A stretch of DNA of 64,000 bases, taken from Actinotalea soli (GTDB lineage: Bacteria; Actinomycetota; Actinomycetes; Actinomycetales; Cellulomonadaceae). Every line of letters begins with the position of its first letter. The stretch's first letter is position 1. The stretch lies in assembly GCF_017565425.1 (NCBI RefSeq), contig NZ_JAGEMK010000006.1, positions 1-64,000 on the forward strand, given 5' to 3'. Below the pieces are notes generated by a model. It was not told the DNA's origin, ran no database searches, and was given only the letters and a program-made list of their open reading frames with translations. Positions 8,781-16,449 of the stretch are shown here, piece by piece. The translations under genes were made by a program, and so were the position numbers.

Positions 8781-9284
8781 TCACAGGACGTCCGGCTCGG
8801 CGGCCTCGACCGGGCGCTCGGCGCCCGTCAGGATCCGAACCAGGTGGTAGACGGTGTAGAAGGCGATGAGCACGCCCGAGATCGGCAGCGCCAGGTAGAG
8901 CGGGCCGACGTTGACCGGCAGGCCGGTCAGGTTCTGCGCCCAGGCGAGGTCGACCACGCTCAGGCCGCCCCAGATGAGCGCCAGCACCGCGAAGGTGAGG
9001 ATCGCGAGCTGCACGATCACCATGAGCACGGTCTGGACGCCCCGCGGGAGCTTGCGCACCGCGACGTCGACCGCGATGTGCCCTCGCTCCCCGAAGACGA
9101 GCGCCGCCCCGAAGAGGCCCAGCCAGATGAACAGGTACTTGGCGAGCTCCTCGGACCAGCCGCTGGGCTGGTTGAGGACCTGCCGGGCGAAGACCTGCCA
9201 CGCGACGTCGATCACGAGCACCGCGAACAGGGTCACGCACACCCACGTCAGGACGCGGTCGAGCGCATTCTTTGCTGCAGTCAT
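8781..9284 (-). CDS. dctQ: TRAP transporter small permease (DctQ family)
   Basis: Small four-helix membrane protein of 167 residues that pairs with DctM. The motif QPSGWSEELAKYLFIWLGLFG is typical of DctQ. It lies 31 bases after dctP and 14 before dctM, the standard gene order. The C-terminal tail is acidic and probably cytoplasmic. Confidence 0.92.
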   Translation of the reverse strand: MTAAKNALDRVLTWVCVTLFAVLVIDVAWQVFARQVLNQPSGWSEELAKYLFIWLGLFGAALVFGERGHIAVDVAVRKLPRGVQTVLMVIVQLAILTFAVLALIWGGLSVVDLAWAQNLTGLPVNVGPLYLALPISGVLIAFYTVYHLVRILTGAERPVEAAEPDVL

Positions 9285-9315
9285 GGGATGGGCCTCTTCG
9301 GGACGGGCGCGGCGA

Positions 9316-10371
9316 TCAGGAGGCTGCGGCGCGGACCTGGTCGTAGATGGTCTGCGTCACCTCGTTGTCGATCTTCTCCTCGGTGAGCGGAGCGATGACC
9401 TCGGTGAAGGCCTCGACGTCGACCTCGTTGAACTGCGCGCCCTCGGCCTCAGCGGCCTCCTTGGCCTCGGAGACCTGCTCCTCCCAGAGCTCGGCCTCGT
9501 GCTCGATGGCCTCGGCGAGCAGGCCCTCGAAGACCTCCTGGTGCTCGGGGGTCATGCCCTCCCAGACGCTGGGGTTGATGATCAGGTAGTCCGGGAACAT
9601 GAGGTGCCGGGTGTAGCTGTAGTACGGCGCGACCTCGTGCTGCTTGAGGTTGTAGTAGATGAGCTCGTTGTTCTCGCCACCCTCGAGCAGGCCGGACTGC
9701 ATGGCCGTGTAGACCTCGCCCTGGCCCATCGGGGTGCCGGTACCGCCCATGAGGCTGAGCATCTCGATGTTGGTGTCGGACTCGATGACGCGGATCTTCA
9801 TGCCCGCGAGGTCCTCGGGGGTGTTGATCGGCTTCTCGGTGTTGTAGACGGACCGGATGCCGCCGTGGAAGGCGCCGAGCACCTTGATGCTCTGGTCCTC
9901 GAGGGAGGAGTACAGGTCCTCGACGATCTCGGGGTCGTTGGTGACCTGCCGCTGGTGGTCCTGCGAGTCGAAGACGAACGGCAGGTTGAACACCACGAAG
10001 TCGGGGTTGAAGTTCTCGAGCAGCGGGCCGCCGACGTACGCCATCTCGAGCGTGCCGGCCTGCATCAGCTCGATCGTCTCGCGCTGGGCGCCGAGGGTCT
10101 CGTTCGGGAAGACCTCGATGTCGTACGCACCGTCGGTGGCCTCGAAGAGCTTGTCGCCCAGCTCGTCGAGCACGATGTACTGCGGGTGGGACTCGGGCTG
10201 GTTGAACGCCGCCTTCATGACGAGGGTGTCGGCGTTCGCCTCGACCTCCGTGGTGGTGTCGCCACCGTTCTCGCTCTCCCCGGGGGAGGTCGTGCCTGCG
10301 CTGCACGCGGCGAGGGCCAGGGCGGATGCCCCGACCAGCGCGGTGATCGAAACGGCCTTGTTTCGCCTCAT
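9316..10371 (-). CDS. dctP: TRAP transporter substrate-binding lipoprotein (DctP family)
   Basis: Extracytoplasmic solute receptor of 351 residues. The lipobox at Cys23 (LALAACSAG) anchors it to the outer face of the membrane, as expected in a Gram-positive. Motifs VFNLPFVFDSQ, LEMAYVGGPL and the GMKIRVIES segment are DctP-like; the Arg of that segment normally grips the ligand carboxylate. It is the first gene of the nine-gene minus-strand operon. The promoter and candidate IclR operators lie in the 241 bases shared with the divergent DUF4862 gene. Confidence 0.92.
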   Translation of the reverse strand: MRRNKAVSITALVGASALALAACSAGTTSPGESENGGDTTTEVEANADTLVMKAAFNQPESHPQYIVLDELGDKLFEATDGAYDIEVFPNETLGAQRETIELMQAGTLEMAYVGGPLLENFNPDFVVFNLPFVFDSQDHQRQVTNDPEIVEDLYSSLEDQSIKVLGAFHGGIRSVYNTEKPINTPEDLAGMKIRVIESDTNIEMLSLMGGTGTPMGQGEVYTAMQSGLLEGGENNELIYYNLKQHEVAPYYSYTRHLMFPDYLIINPSVWEGMTPEHQEVFEGLLAEAIEHEAELWEEQVSEAKEAAEAEGAQFNEVDVEAFTEVIAPLTEEKIDNEVTQTIYDQVRAAAS

Positions 10372-10494
10372 GTTGACTCCTTCGTCGGCTCACGGGGGAT
10401 GTGAGCGGGCTGTGCCCGCAGACGGTGTGCACGTCCGCGGTGTGTCCGGAGCTGCCGCCGTGGTCTCGCTGACCGCGATGTCAGTGCCGAAGAT

Positions 10495-10519
10495 GGAACT
10501 AAGTTCCGACCTGCGGAAC
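10495..10519. promoter_or_regulatory. overlapping palindromes, likely IclR operator
   Basis: GGAACTAAGTTCC (10495-10507) overlaps GTTCCGACCTGCGGAAC (10503-10519), sharing the central GTTCC. Six-base arms with a five-base spacer match the form of many IclR-family operators. A perfect palindrome GGCCCTAGGGCC follows at 10549-10560. The block lies between dctP and the DUF4862 gene, so both could be controlled by the IclR protein encoded at 5653-6483. Binding is inferred. Confidence 0.55.
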
Positions 10520-10612
10520 ACTAGCCCGCCTGGTGGAACCTGACAACAGGCCCTAGGGCCTAGGCCCGGATCGATACGGTTCCGAGACCAGCCCCGCCCC
10601 CTCGGAGGAACG

Positions 10613-11572
10613 ATGACGATCGACGAGGCCCCTGCCCCGCGCCCCCTGCCCCTGCTCGGCACCTACGCCATGGCCCCCGGCGACCCTGCCGAGGAGGCCG
10701 AGCTCTACGCCGCCGTCCGCGACCTGCCGATCGCCGGGCTCGAGGCCCCGCTCCTGCCCGAGGACCACGGCCTGCTGTCCCCCGCGTGGCGCGAGCGCAA
10801 CCTCGACCCGGCGTGGGACCTGCTGGTGACCTGCATCCCCACCGTCATGCACCGGCTCGGCGACGGCGACCGCTACGGTCTGGCCTCGACCGACCACGCC
10901 GCGCGTGAGGCCGCCCTCGCCGACGTCGCCCGCGCCCGCGACCTGGCCAGGACCCTCGCCGAGGAGCAGGGCCGGCCCGTGGTCACGGGCATCCAGGTGC
11001 ACAGCGCCCCCGGGCCGGGGCGTGGGTCCCTCGACAGCCTGCGCCGCTCGCTCACGACCCTCGCCGGGTGGGACCTCGCCGGCGCGCGCCTCCTGCTCGA
11101 GCACTGCGACGCGCGGGTCGAGGGGCAGGACGCCGCCAAGGGCTTCCTGACCCTCGACGAGGAGATCGCGACCCTCGAGGCCCTCGGGCCCGACGCCAGG
11201 ATCGGCCTGAGCATCAACTGGGGTCGCTCAGCCATCGAGGGACGCTCGGCGCAGACCCCGGTCGACCACGCCCGGGCAGCCCGCGACGCCCGCCTGCTGG
11301 GAGCCCTGGTCCTCTCGGGGGCGGCCGACACCGAGACGGCCTGGGGCCCGGCCTGGTCGGACGCGCACATCCCACCCCGAGGCCCGCACCCGGCGCTCGC
11401 GCGCTCCTCGGGGTCGCTGCTCGACGTCGAGCAGGTGCGCCGCACCCTGGTCGCCGCAGGCCCGGTGCCCGTCGCGGTCAAGGTCGCGGTGCGCCCGAGC
11501 ACGGCCACCGTCGACGAGCGCGTCGCGGTCGCCCGGGCCAGCCTCGCCCTGCTCGAGGACGCCCGGGGCTGA
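10613..11572 (+). CDS. DUF4862 family protein
   Basis: Cytosolic protein of 319 residues resembling DUF4862, an uncharacterised actinobacterial family. GGAGG precedes the ATG. The pattern LLGTYAMAP near the N-terminus, LEAPLLPE, a VHSAPG segment, LLLEHCDA and GLSINWGRS suggest a TIM-barrel fold related to sugar isomerases or AP-endonuclease-2-like enzymes; that fold is my inference. It is divergent from the TRAP/kduI operon and shares its palindromic control region, so an enzymatic role in uronate use is plausible. The family assignment is moderate. Confidence 0.6.
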   Translation: MTIDEAPAPRPLPLLGTYAMAPGDPAEEAELYAAVRDLPIAGLEAPLLPEDHGLLSPAWRERNLDPAWDLLVTCIPTVMHRLGDGDRYGLASTDHAAREAALADVARARDLARTLAEEQGRPVVTGIQVHSAPGPGRGSLDSLRRSLTTLAGWDLAGARLLLEHCDARVEGQDAAKGFLTLDEEIATLEALGPDARIGLSINWGRSAIEGRSAQTPVDHARAARDARLLGALVLSGAADTETAWGPAWSDAHIPPRGPHPALARSSGSLLDVEQVRRTLVAAGPVPVAVKVAVRPSTATVDERVAVARASLALLEDARG

Positions 11573-11590
11573 CCGTCTGGGCCTGAACCG

Positions 11591-12646
11591 TCAGAGCAGC
11601 TCGGCGGCGTCGACCAGGTTGCGCAGCGGCTCACCGTCGAGCAGGCGTGAGGCGTTCTCGGCCGTGAGCTCGGCGATCCGGCGGTCCTCGTGCGGGCTGA
11701 GCGCCGCGGTGTGCGGGCTGAGCAGCACGTTCGGCAGGGTCCACAACGGGCTCGCCGCGGGCAGCGGCTCGACGGCCGTCACGTCGAGGGCCGCGAAGCC
11801 GACGGGGCCCTCGACGAGGGCGGCGACCAGGGCCTCCTCGTCGATCACGGTGCCGCGCCCGACGTTGACGACGGTCGCCCCGGCGGGCAGGCGGTCCAGG
11901 ACGGTCGCGTCCACGAGCCCGGTGGTCGCCGGGGCTCCCGGGAGGGTCACGACGAGGGCGTCGACCTCGGGGGCCACAGCCGCGAGCTCGTCCAGCCCGA
12001 CGGTCCGCTGCACCCCCTCGGCCTCGACGGGGCTGCGGTTCGCGCCGATCACCGTCGCACCGAGGGCCGCGGCGAGCCGTGCCGTCTCCCGCCCGATGCT
12101 GCCGAGACCGACCACCAGGACCGTCTGCTCGTGGATCTGGCCCATGGCCCAGCGGCCCGGCCACTCACCCCGCGACCGCAGCTCGAGCAGCCGCGGCAGG
12201 GTCTTGGCCCCGGCGAGGAGCCCGAAGACCGCGAACTCGGCCAGCGTCCGGGCGTGCACGCCGGCCGAGGTGGTGAACCGCACGCGCGCGAGGTGCTCGG
12301 CCGCGATCCCCGCGGCCGCGACCTGGGACGCGCCGCCGGCCGCCATGGTCTGGACCCAGCGCAGCCGCGGGTTGGCCGCGACCGTCCGGGCGAGGGCCTC
12401 GGGCGAGACGTCGGGGATGCCGTAGAGGGCGTCGGCCGTGTCGAGCAGGTCCTCGAAGGCCGCCTGCTGGTCTGCGGTGCGCCGCCAGGACGGATCCCCG
12501 CCGTGGTCACCGGGGTGCCGCATCGGCGGCAGCAGGCTGTGGTCCCGCACCAGCTGCACGCGCGGCTCGATCTCCTCGAGCCGACGGCACAGCTCCTCCT
12601 CGAGCGGTGTGGCGAGCACCATGCGCAACCGGTCCGTGCCTGCCAT
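11591..12646 (-). CDS. D-2-hydroxyacid dehydrogenase
   Basis: NAD-dependent D-2-hydroxyacid dehydrogenase of 351 residues. GLGSIG is the nucleotide-binding motif, VNVGRGTVID carries the catalytic Arg, and LSPHTAALSPHED the catalytic His. It converges on the DUF4862 gene with 18 bases between stops, and is divergent from the beta-hydroxyacid dehydrogenase at 12762 across a short tandem repeat. Glyoxylate/hydroxypyruvate reductase-type chemistry is likely; the substrate is unknown. Confidence 0.8.
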   Translation of the reverse strand: MAGTDRLRMVLATPLEEELCRRLEEIEPRVQLVRDHSLLPPMRHPGDHGGDPSWRRTADQQAAFEDLLDTADALYGIPDVSPEALARTVAANPRLRWVQTMAAGGASQVAAAGIAAEHLARVRFTTSAGVHARTLAEFAVFGLLAGAKTLPRLLELRSRGEWPGRWAMGQIHEQTVLVVGLGSIGRETARLAAALGATVIGANRSPVEAEGVQRTVGLDELAAVAPEVDALVVTLPGAPATTGLVDATVLDRLPAGATVVNVGRGTVIDEEALVAALVEGPVGFAALDVTAVEPLPAASPLWTLPNVLLSPHTAALSPHEDRRIAELTAENASRLLDGEPLRNLVDAAELL

Positions 12647-12675
12647 GCGAGCCTCCTGGTGGGGTACGTGCCCTG

Positions 12676-12726
12676 GTCGGGTCCTGCGGTGGGTCGGGTC
12701 CTGCGGTGGGTCGGATCCTGCGGTGG
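12676..12726. repeat. three tandem 17-bp repeats in a divergent promoter region
   Basis: The unit GTCGGGTCCTGCGGTGG occurs at 12676, 12693 and 12710, with one change in the third copy, followed by a degenerate fourth. It lies between two divergent dehydrogenase genes. Iterated sites for a regulator or replication slippage are both possible. Confidence 0.7.
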
Positions 12727-12749
12727 GTCAGGCCTGCGGGGGCCGAGGC

Positions 12750-12755
12750 TACGCT
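12750..12755 (+). promoter_or_regulatory. -10 element of a leaderless promoter
   Basis: TACGCT ends six bases before the ATG at 12762, and there is no Shine-Dalgarno sequence. This spacing marks a leaderless start and supports that start codon. Confidence 0.45.
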
Positions 12756-12761
12756 GCGGCC

Positions 12762-13658
12762 ATGTCCTCCACCCTCCCGCAGATCGGGTTCATCGGCCTG
12801 GGGGTCATGGGCGCCCCGATGGCCCGCCACCTCCTGACCGCCGGCTTCCCGCTGCACGTCACCGCCCGCCGGCCCGCCTCGGCCGAGCCCTTGCTCGAGG
12901 CCGGGGCCACCTGGCACGGCACCCCGCGCGAGCTCGCCGCGGTGACCGACGTCGTGGTCCTCATGGTGCCCGACCTGCCCGACGTCGAGGCCCTGCTGGA
13001 CGGTCCGGACGGCCTCGTGGCGGGGGTCGTGCGTCCGCTCCTCGTGGTGGTCAGCTCGACCGTCTCGGCCGACGGCCTGCGGCGGCTCGACGCGCGGCTG
13101 CGGACCGAGACGGGTGAGCTCGCCCGGCTCGTGGACGCCCCGGTGAGCGGCGGCGAGGAGGGCGCTCAGGCCGGGACCCTGTCGATCATGGTGGGTGGCG
13201 CCGAGGAGGACGTCGCCCTGGCGCTGCCCGTGCTGGCGGCCGCCGGCACCCCCGTGCCGCTGGGCCCGCTGGGGGCCGGGCAGGTCGCCAAGGCCTGCAA
13301 CCAGATGATCGTCGCGGCCACCGTCCTGGCCCTGGGCGAGGCCTCGGTGCTGGCCGAGCGCGCGGGGATCGACGTCGGCGCGATGCTCGACCTGCTCGGT
13401 GGGGGCTACGCGGGCAGCCGCCTGCTCGAGGTCAAGAAGCACCGCTTCGCGACCCACGACCACAGCCCCTCGGGCCCCGCCCGGTTCATGGTCAAGGACC
13501 TGGGCTTCGCGGTCGACGAGCTGCGCCGCACGGGCACGGCCTCCCCGCAGACCGACGTCGTGCGGCAGGTCTTCACCGACCTCACCGCCGCGGGGCTGGG
13601 GGACCAGGACACCGCCGTCGTGCAGGCCTACCTCGAGGGGCTCGAGCGGGGCGACTGA
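12762..13658 (+). CDS. beta-hydroxyacid dehydrogenase (GarR/3-hydroxyisobutyrate type)
   Basis: NAD(P)-dependent oxidoreductase of 298 residues in the 6-phosphogluconate/3-hydroxyisobutyrate dehydrogenase superfamily. GFIGLGVMGAPMA binds the nucleotide, DAPVSGGEEGAQAGTL is the substrate-binding signature, and the catalytic Lys is in GAGQVAKACNQM. Tartronate semialdehyde reductase (GarR) belongs here and would suit sugar-acid breakdown, but other substrates are possible. The ATG is chosen from its leaderless -10 box; in-frame codons upstream would read through the 17-bp repeats. Confidence 0.82.
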   Translation: MSSTLPQIGFIGLGVMGAPMARHLLTAGFPLHVTARRPASAEPLLEAGATWHGTPRELAAVTDVVVLMVPDLPDVEALLDGPDGLVAGVVRPLLVVVSSTVSADGLRRLDARLRTETGELARLVDAPVSGGEEGAQAGTLSIMVGGAEEDVALALPVLAAAGTPVPLGPLGAGQVAKACNQMIVAATVLALGEASVLAERAGIDVGAMLDLLGGGYAGSRLLEVKKHRFATHDHSPSGPARFMVKDLGFAVDELRRTGTASPQTDVVRQVFTDLTAAGLGDQDTAVVQAYLEGLERGD

Positions 13659-13710
13659 GCCGCCCGCAGAGGTCTCATGGAAGGTTCCGCACCGCCAGGA
13701 CGGGAAGCCC

Positions 13711-13716
13711 TACCCT
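13711..13716 (+). promoter_or_regulatory. -10 element of a leaderless promoter
   Basis: TACCCT lies seven bases before the GTG at 13724, with no ribosome-binding sequence between. It supports the GTG start of the LacI gene. Confidence 0.4.
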
Positions 13717-13723
13717 GAGGGTT

Positions 13724-14908
13724 GTGCCTCCCACCGACCTCGCCGACCCCGGAGCCGACGCCCCCGTGCCCCCGACGGCGCCGACCACGGGCGCCGACCT
13801 CCCGGTGCCCGAGGGCTCGGGCGTGGTCGAGGACGCCGCCGCCGCGGTCTCCTCCGACGAGCGGCGCCGCGGTCGCTCCCCCGGTGGTCCGGTCACGCTG
13901 AGCCAGGTGGCCCGCGAGGCCGGGGTCTCCCTCGCGACGGCCTCGCGCGCGATCAACGGCAGCGCCAACCGCACCGTCCGGGCCGATCTGCGCGAGCGGG
14001 TGCTCGCCGCGGCCGAGAGGCTCCGCTACTCCCCCGACGCGAACGCCCAGGCCATGGCCCGAGGGCGCACCACCTCTCTCGGGCTGATCCTGCACGACAT
14101 CGCCGACCCGTACTTCTCCTCGATCGCGGCCGGGGTGGGCCTCGCGGCCGAGCGGGCCGACCTCGCCCTGACCCTGGCGAGCACCCAGCACGACCCGACG
14201 CGTGAGCCGCGGTTCGTCGACGTGCTGACCCGGCAACGGGCCCGCGCGATCATCGTGGCCGGCGGCCGCCGCGACGACGACGAGACCAACGACGCGATGC
14301 GCACGGCCCTGGCGAACTTCCGTCACTCGGGCGGCTCGGTCGCGCTGATCGGCCAGCCCCTGCTCGACGTCGACACCGTCGTCATCGCGAACCACAGCGG
14401 CGCGGCAGCCCTCGCCCGGGCCCTGCACGCGCACGGCTACCGGCGGTTCGGGGTGCTGGGCGGGCCGACCGACCACCTCACCGCCCGTGACCGGCTGACC
14501 GGCTTCCGCGAGGCCCTCGAGGAGCTCGGCTGCCCCCTCGCCGAGGAGGCCGTCGCCTCGTGCGCCTTCACCCGTGACGGTGGCTACGACGGGATGACCC
14601 GCCTGCTGCGCGACGGGCCGCCGGTGGACGTGGTCTTCGCGGTCAACGACGTCATGGCGGTCGGCGCCATGGCCGCGGCCCGTGACCTGGGGGTGCGCGT
14701 CCCCCGGGACGTCGGCGTCGCGGGCTTCGACGACATCGTCACCCTGCGGGACATCACCCCGGCCCTGACCACGGTGCGGGTGCCGCTGGTCGACGTCGGC
14801 ATCGCGGCCACCGAGCTCGCCCTCGCGGCCCCCGCCACGGAGCCCCGCCTGGTGCACGTCGAGGGCACCGTGGTGCTGCGCGAGTCCACCCCGCCGCGCC
14901 GGCCCTGA
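13724..14908 (+). CDS. LacI family transcriptional regulator
   Basis: DNA-binding regulator of 394 residues, longer than the usual 330-340 because of an acidic, Pro/Ala-rich N-terminal extension of about 55 residues. The helix-turn-helix (about 58-80) reads VTLSQVAREAGVSLATASRAI. The sugar-binding core follows (LGLILHDIADPYFSSIAAG to GVAGFDDI). It is downstream of a hydroxyacid dehydrogenase and converges on the Gfo/Idh/MocA gene of the ABC transporter operon. That operon is a reasonable target through the site at 19993. If the extension is not translated, a start nearer 13895 is possible. Confidence 0.85.
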   Translation: MPPTDLADPGADAPVPPTAPTTGADLPVPEGSGVVEDAAAAVSSDERRRGRSPGGPVTLSQVAREAGVSLATASRAINGSANRTVRADLRERVLAAAERLRYSPDANAQAMARGRTTSLGLILHDIADPYFSSIAAGVGLAAERADLALTLASTQHDPTREPRFVDVLTRQRARAIIVAGGRRDDDETNDAMRTALANFRHSGGSVALIGQPLLDVDTVVIANHSGAAALARALHAHGYRRFGVLGGPTDHLTARDRLTGFREALEELGCPLAEEAVASCAFTRDGGYDGMTRLLRDGPPVDVVFAVNDVMAVGAMAAARDLGVRVPRDVGVAGFDDIVTLRDITPALTTVRVPLVDVGIAATELALAAPATEPRLVHVEGTVVLRESTPPRRP

Positions 14909-14970
14909 GGGCCGCTCCGCGACCGGGGGCCGTCACACCCTGACCTGCTGGGCCCGCCCCGCCGTCCCGC

Positions 14971-16323
14971 TCAGGTGAGGCCGAGGCGCAGGTCGGCGGT
15001 CCGCACGGGCAGGCCGGTCTCGAGGGAGGTGTTCCCCGCGATCCCGACCACGACCGAGCGCACGCCGTCGAGCAGGCCTGCTGCTCGGCCGAGGGGGTCG
15101 TGCTCGACCCCGCGGAAGAGGTCGTGCAGCATGCGGTCGTCCCCGCCGCCGTGGGCCCCGGGGCCCTCAGGGATGGGGACCGTGCGGGCCTTGCCCCAGT
15201 GCTGCTGCACCACGAGCCGCTGGGCGCGGGGCCGGACCGGGGCCTCGTCCTCCTCGGGGACGTCGACCACGCTCGGGTCGATCACGAGTCTGCCGTCCTT
15301 GCCCACCAGGACCGCCCCGCGCTCGACGACCTCGAGCTCGGCCCGTCCGGCGGTGCCGTTGACCGACACCCGGTACCCCTCCCAGGGGCTGTGGGCGTTG
15401 AGGGAGTAGGTCAGGGTCGCCCCACGGGCGTAGTCGACCAGCACCGAGAGGTTGTCCTCGATGGTGATCCCCGCGGTGAAGACGTCCTTGTCGCGCAGGT
15501 AGCCGTCGTGCTCCTCGGCGTCGAGGTAGAGGCTGGTCAGCCGCGGGTCCTCGCGCAGGTCGAGCAGGAAGGGGTCCTTGCTGCGCCCGTTGCGACCGGT
15601 GCCGCGCGCGGGTCGCCGGATCAGGCCGCGCCGTCGGGCGTTGGCCTGGCCGTAGAAGCGCAGCGCGCCGCTCGCGTAGACCCGGGACGGCAGGTCGCCG
15701 AGCCACCAGTTGACCAGGTCGAAGTGGTGCGAGGCCTTGTGCACCAGCAGCCCGCCGGAGAGGTCCTTGCGGCGGTGCCACCGGCGGAAGTAGTCCGCGC
15801 CGTGCATCGTGTCCAGCACCCACTCGAAGTGCACCGAGGTCACCTCGCCGATCTCCCCCGAGGCGATGACCTCCTTGAGCGCGGCGTTGCGCGGGGAGTA
15901 CCGGTAGTTGAAGGTCAGGACGGCGTCACGCCCGGTGCGCTCGGCCGCGTCCACGATGCGCCGGGTCCCCGCGAGGTCGATGGTCATGGGCTTCTCGAGG
16001 ACGACGTCGGCCCCGGCCTCCATGGCCCGGGCGACCACCTCGGCGTGGGTGTGGTCGGGGCTGGTCACCACGACGGTGTCGACGTCCTCGACCTCGACCA
16101 TCTTCTCGAGGTCGTCGGGCTCATACCGGGCCGGGAGGGTGGTCAGACCGGCGGACCGGACCAGGCCGTCGTAGTAGTCCATCCGTGCCGGGTTGGGCTC
16201 GCACCAGGCCACGATCTCGCCGACCTCGGCGTGCGGGCCCAGCAGCGCCTCGACGTACATCTGCGACCGGTGCCCGGTGCCGACGACGGCGTAGCGCCGT
16301 CGTCCCTGCGAGCTGTCACCCAC
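14971..16323 (-). CDS. Gfo/Idh/MocA family oxidoreductase
   Basis: NAD(P)-dependent sugar dehydrogenase of 450 residues. The N-terminal Rossmann domain carries AVVGTGHRSQM and the family hallmark VVLEKPMT. A C-terminal alpha/beta domain follows, with NYRYSPRN and LLVHKASHHFDLVNWWLGD, whose His residues commonly form the active site. GTG 16323 is preferred over an upstream ATG, which would translate the G/C homopolymer tract. AGGAG precedes the GTG. It is the last gene of the ABC transporter operon and probably oxidises the imported sugar; the substrate is unknown. Confidence 0.82.
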   Translation of the reverse strand: MGDSSQGRRRYAVVGTGHRSQMYVEALLGPHAEVGEIVAWCEPNPARMDYYDGLVRSAGLTTLPARYEPDDLEKMVEVEDVDTVVVTSPDHTHAEVVARAMEAGADVVLEKPMTIDLAGTRRIVDAAERTGRDAVLTFNYRYSPRNAALKEVIASGEIGEVTSVHFEWVLDTMHGADYFRRWHRRKDLSGGLLVHKASHHFDLVNWWLGDLPSRVYASGALRFYGQANARRRGLIRRPARGTGRNGRSKDPFLLDLREDPRLTSLYLDAEEHDGYLRDKDVFTAGITIEDNLSVLVDYARGATLTYSLNAHSPWEGYRVSVNGTAGRAELEVVERGAVLVGKDGRLVIDPSVVDVPEEDEAPVRPRAQRLVVQQHWGKARTVPIPEGPGAHGGGDDRMLHDLFRGVEHDPLGRAAGLLDGVRSVVVGIAGNTSLETGLPVRTADLRLGLT

Positions 16324-16355
16324 GCGCGTGCTCCTCGTCCTTCGAAAGCGGGAGT

Positions 16356-16393
16356 GGGGGGGGGGCGCCCGCGGGGGGGCCCCCCCCCCCCCC
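16356..16393. repeat. G/C homopolymer tract
   Basis: A run of ten G (16356-16365) is followed by seven G (16373-16379) and fourteen C (16380-16393), with GCGCCCGC-type sequence between the G runs. It can fold into a very stable hairpin. Such long runs are also where assemblies miscount, so the exact length is doubtful. It lies between the sugar-binding protein gene and the Gfo/Idh/MocA gene. Confidence 0.75.
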
Positions 16394-16402
16394 ACCGCTG
16401 GG

Positions 16403-16440
16403 GTCGCTGATCGACCGAGGCTCGGTGGCCGGTCAGCGAC
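16403..16440 (-). terminator. stem-loop after the sugar-binding protein gene
   Basis: Outer arms GTCGCTGA (16403-16410) and TCAGCGAC (16433-16440) enclose inner arms ACCGAG and CTCGGT with a one-base loop. There is no T-tract. The position just past the stop at 16450 suits a partial terminator or an mRNA stabiliser that raises binding-protein expression over the downstream gene. Confidence 0.5.
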
Positions 16441-16449
16441 GGCTGGGGG

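Noticed and set aside
6109-8850. Open frame of over 900 codons on the plus strand opposite iclR, kduI and dctM
   Set aside because: It is an antisense shadow caused by high GC. Its translation is a low-complexity Gly/Asp/Arg/His-rich string, while the minus strand encodes clear protein families.
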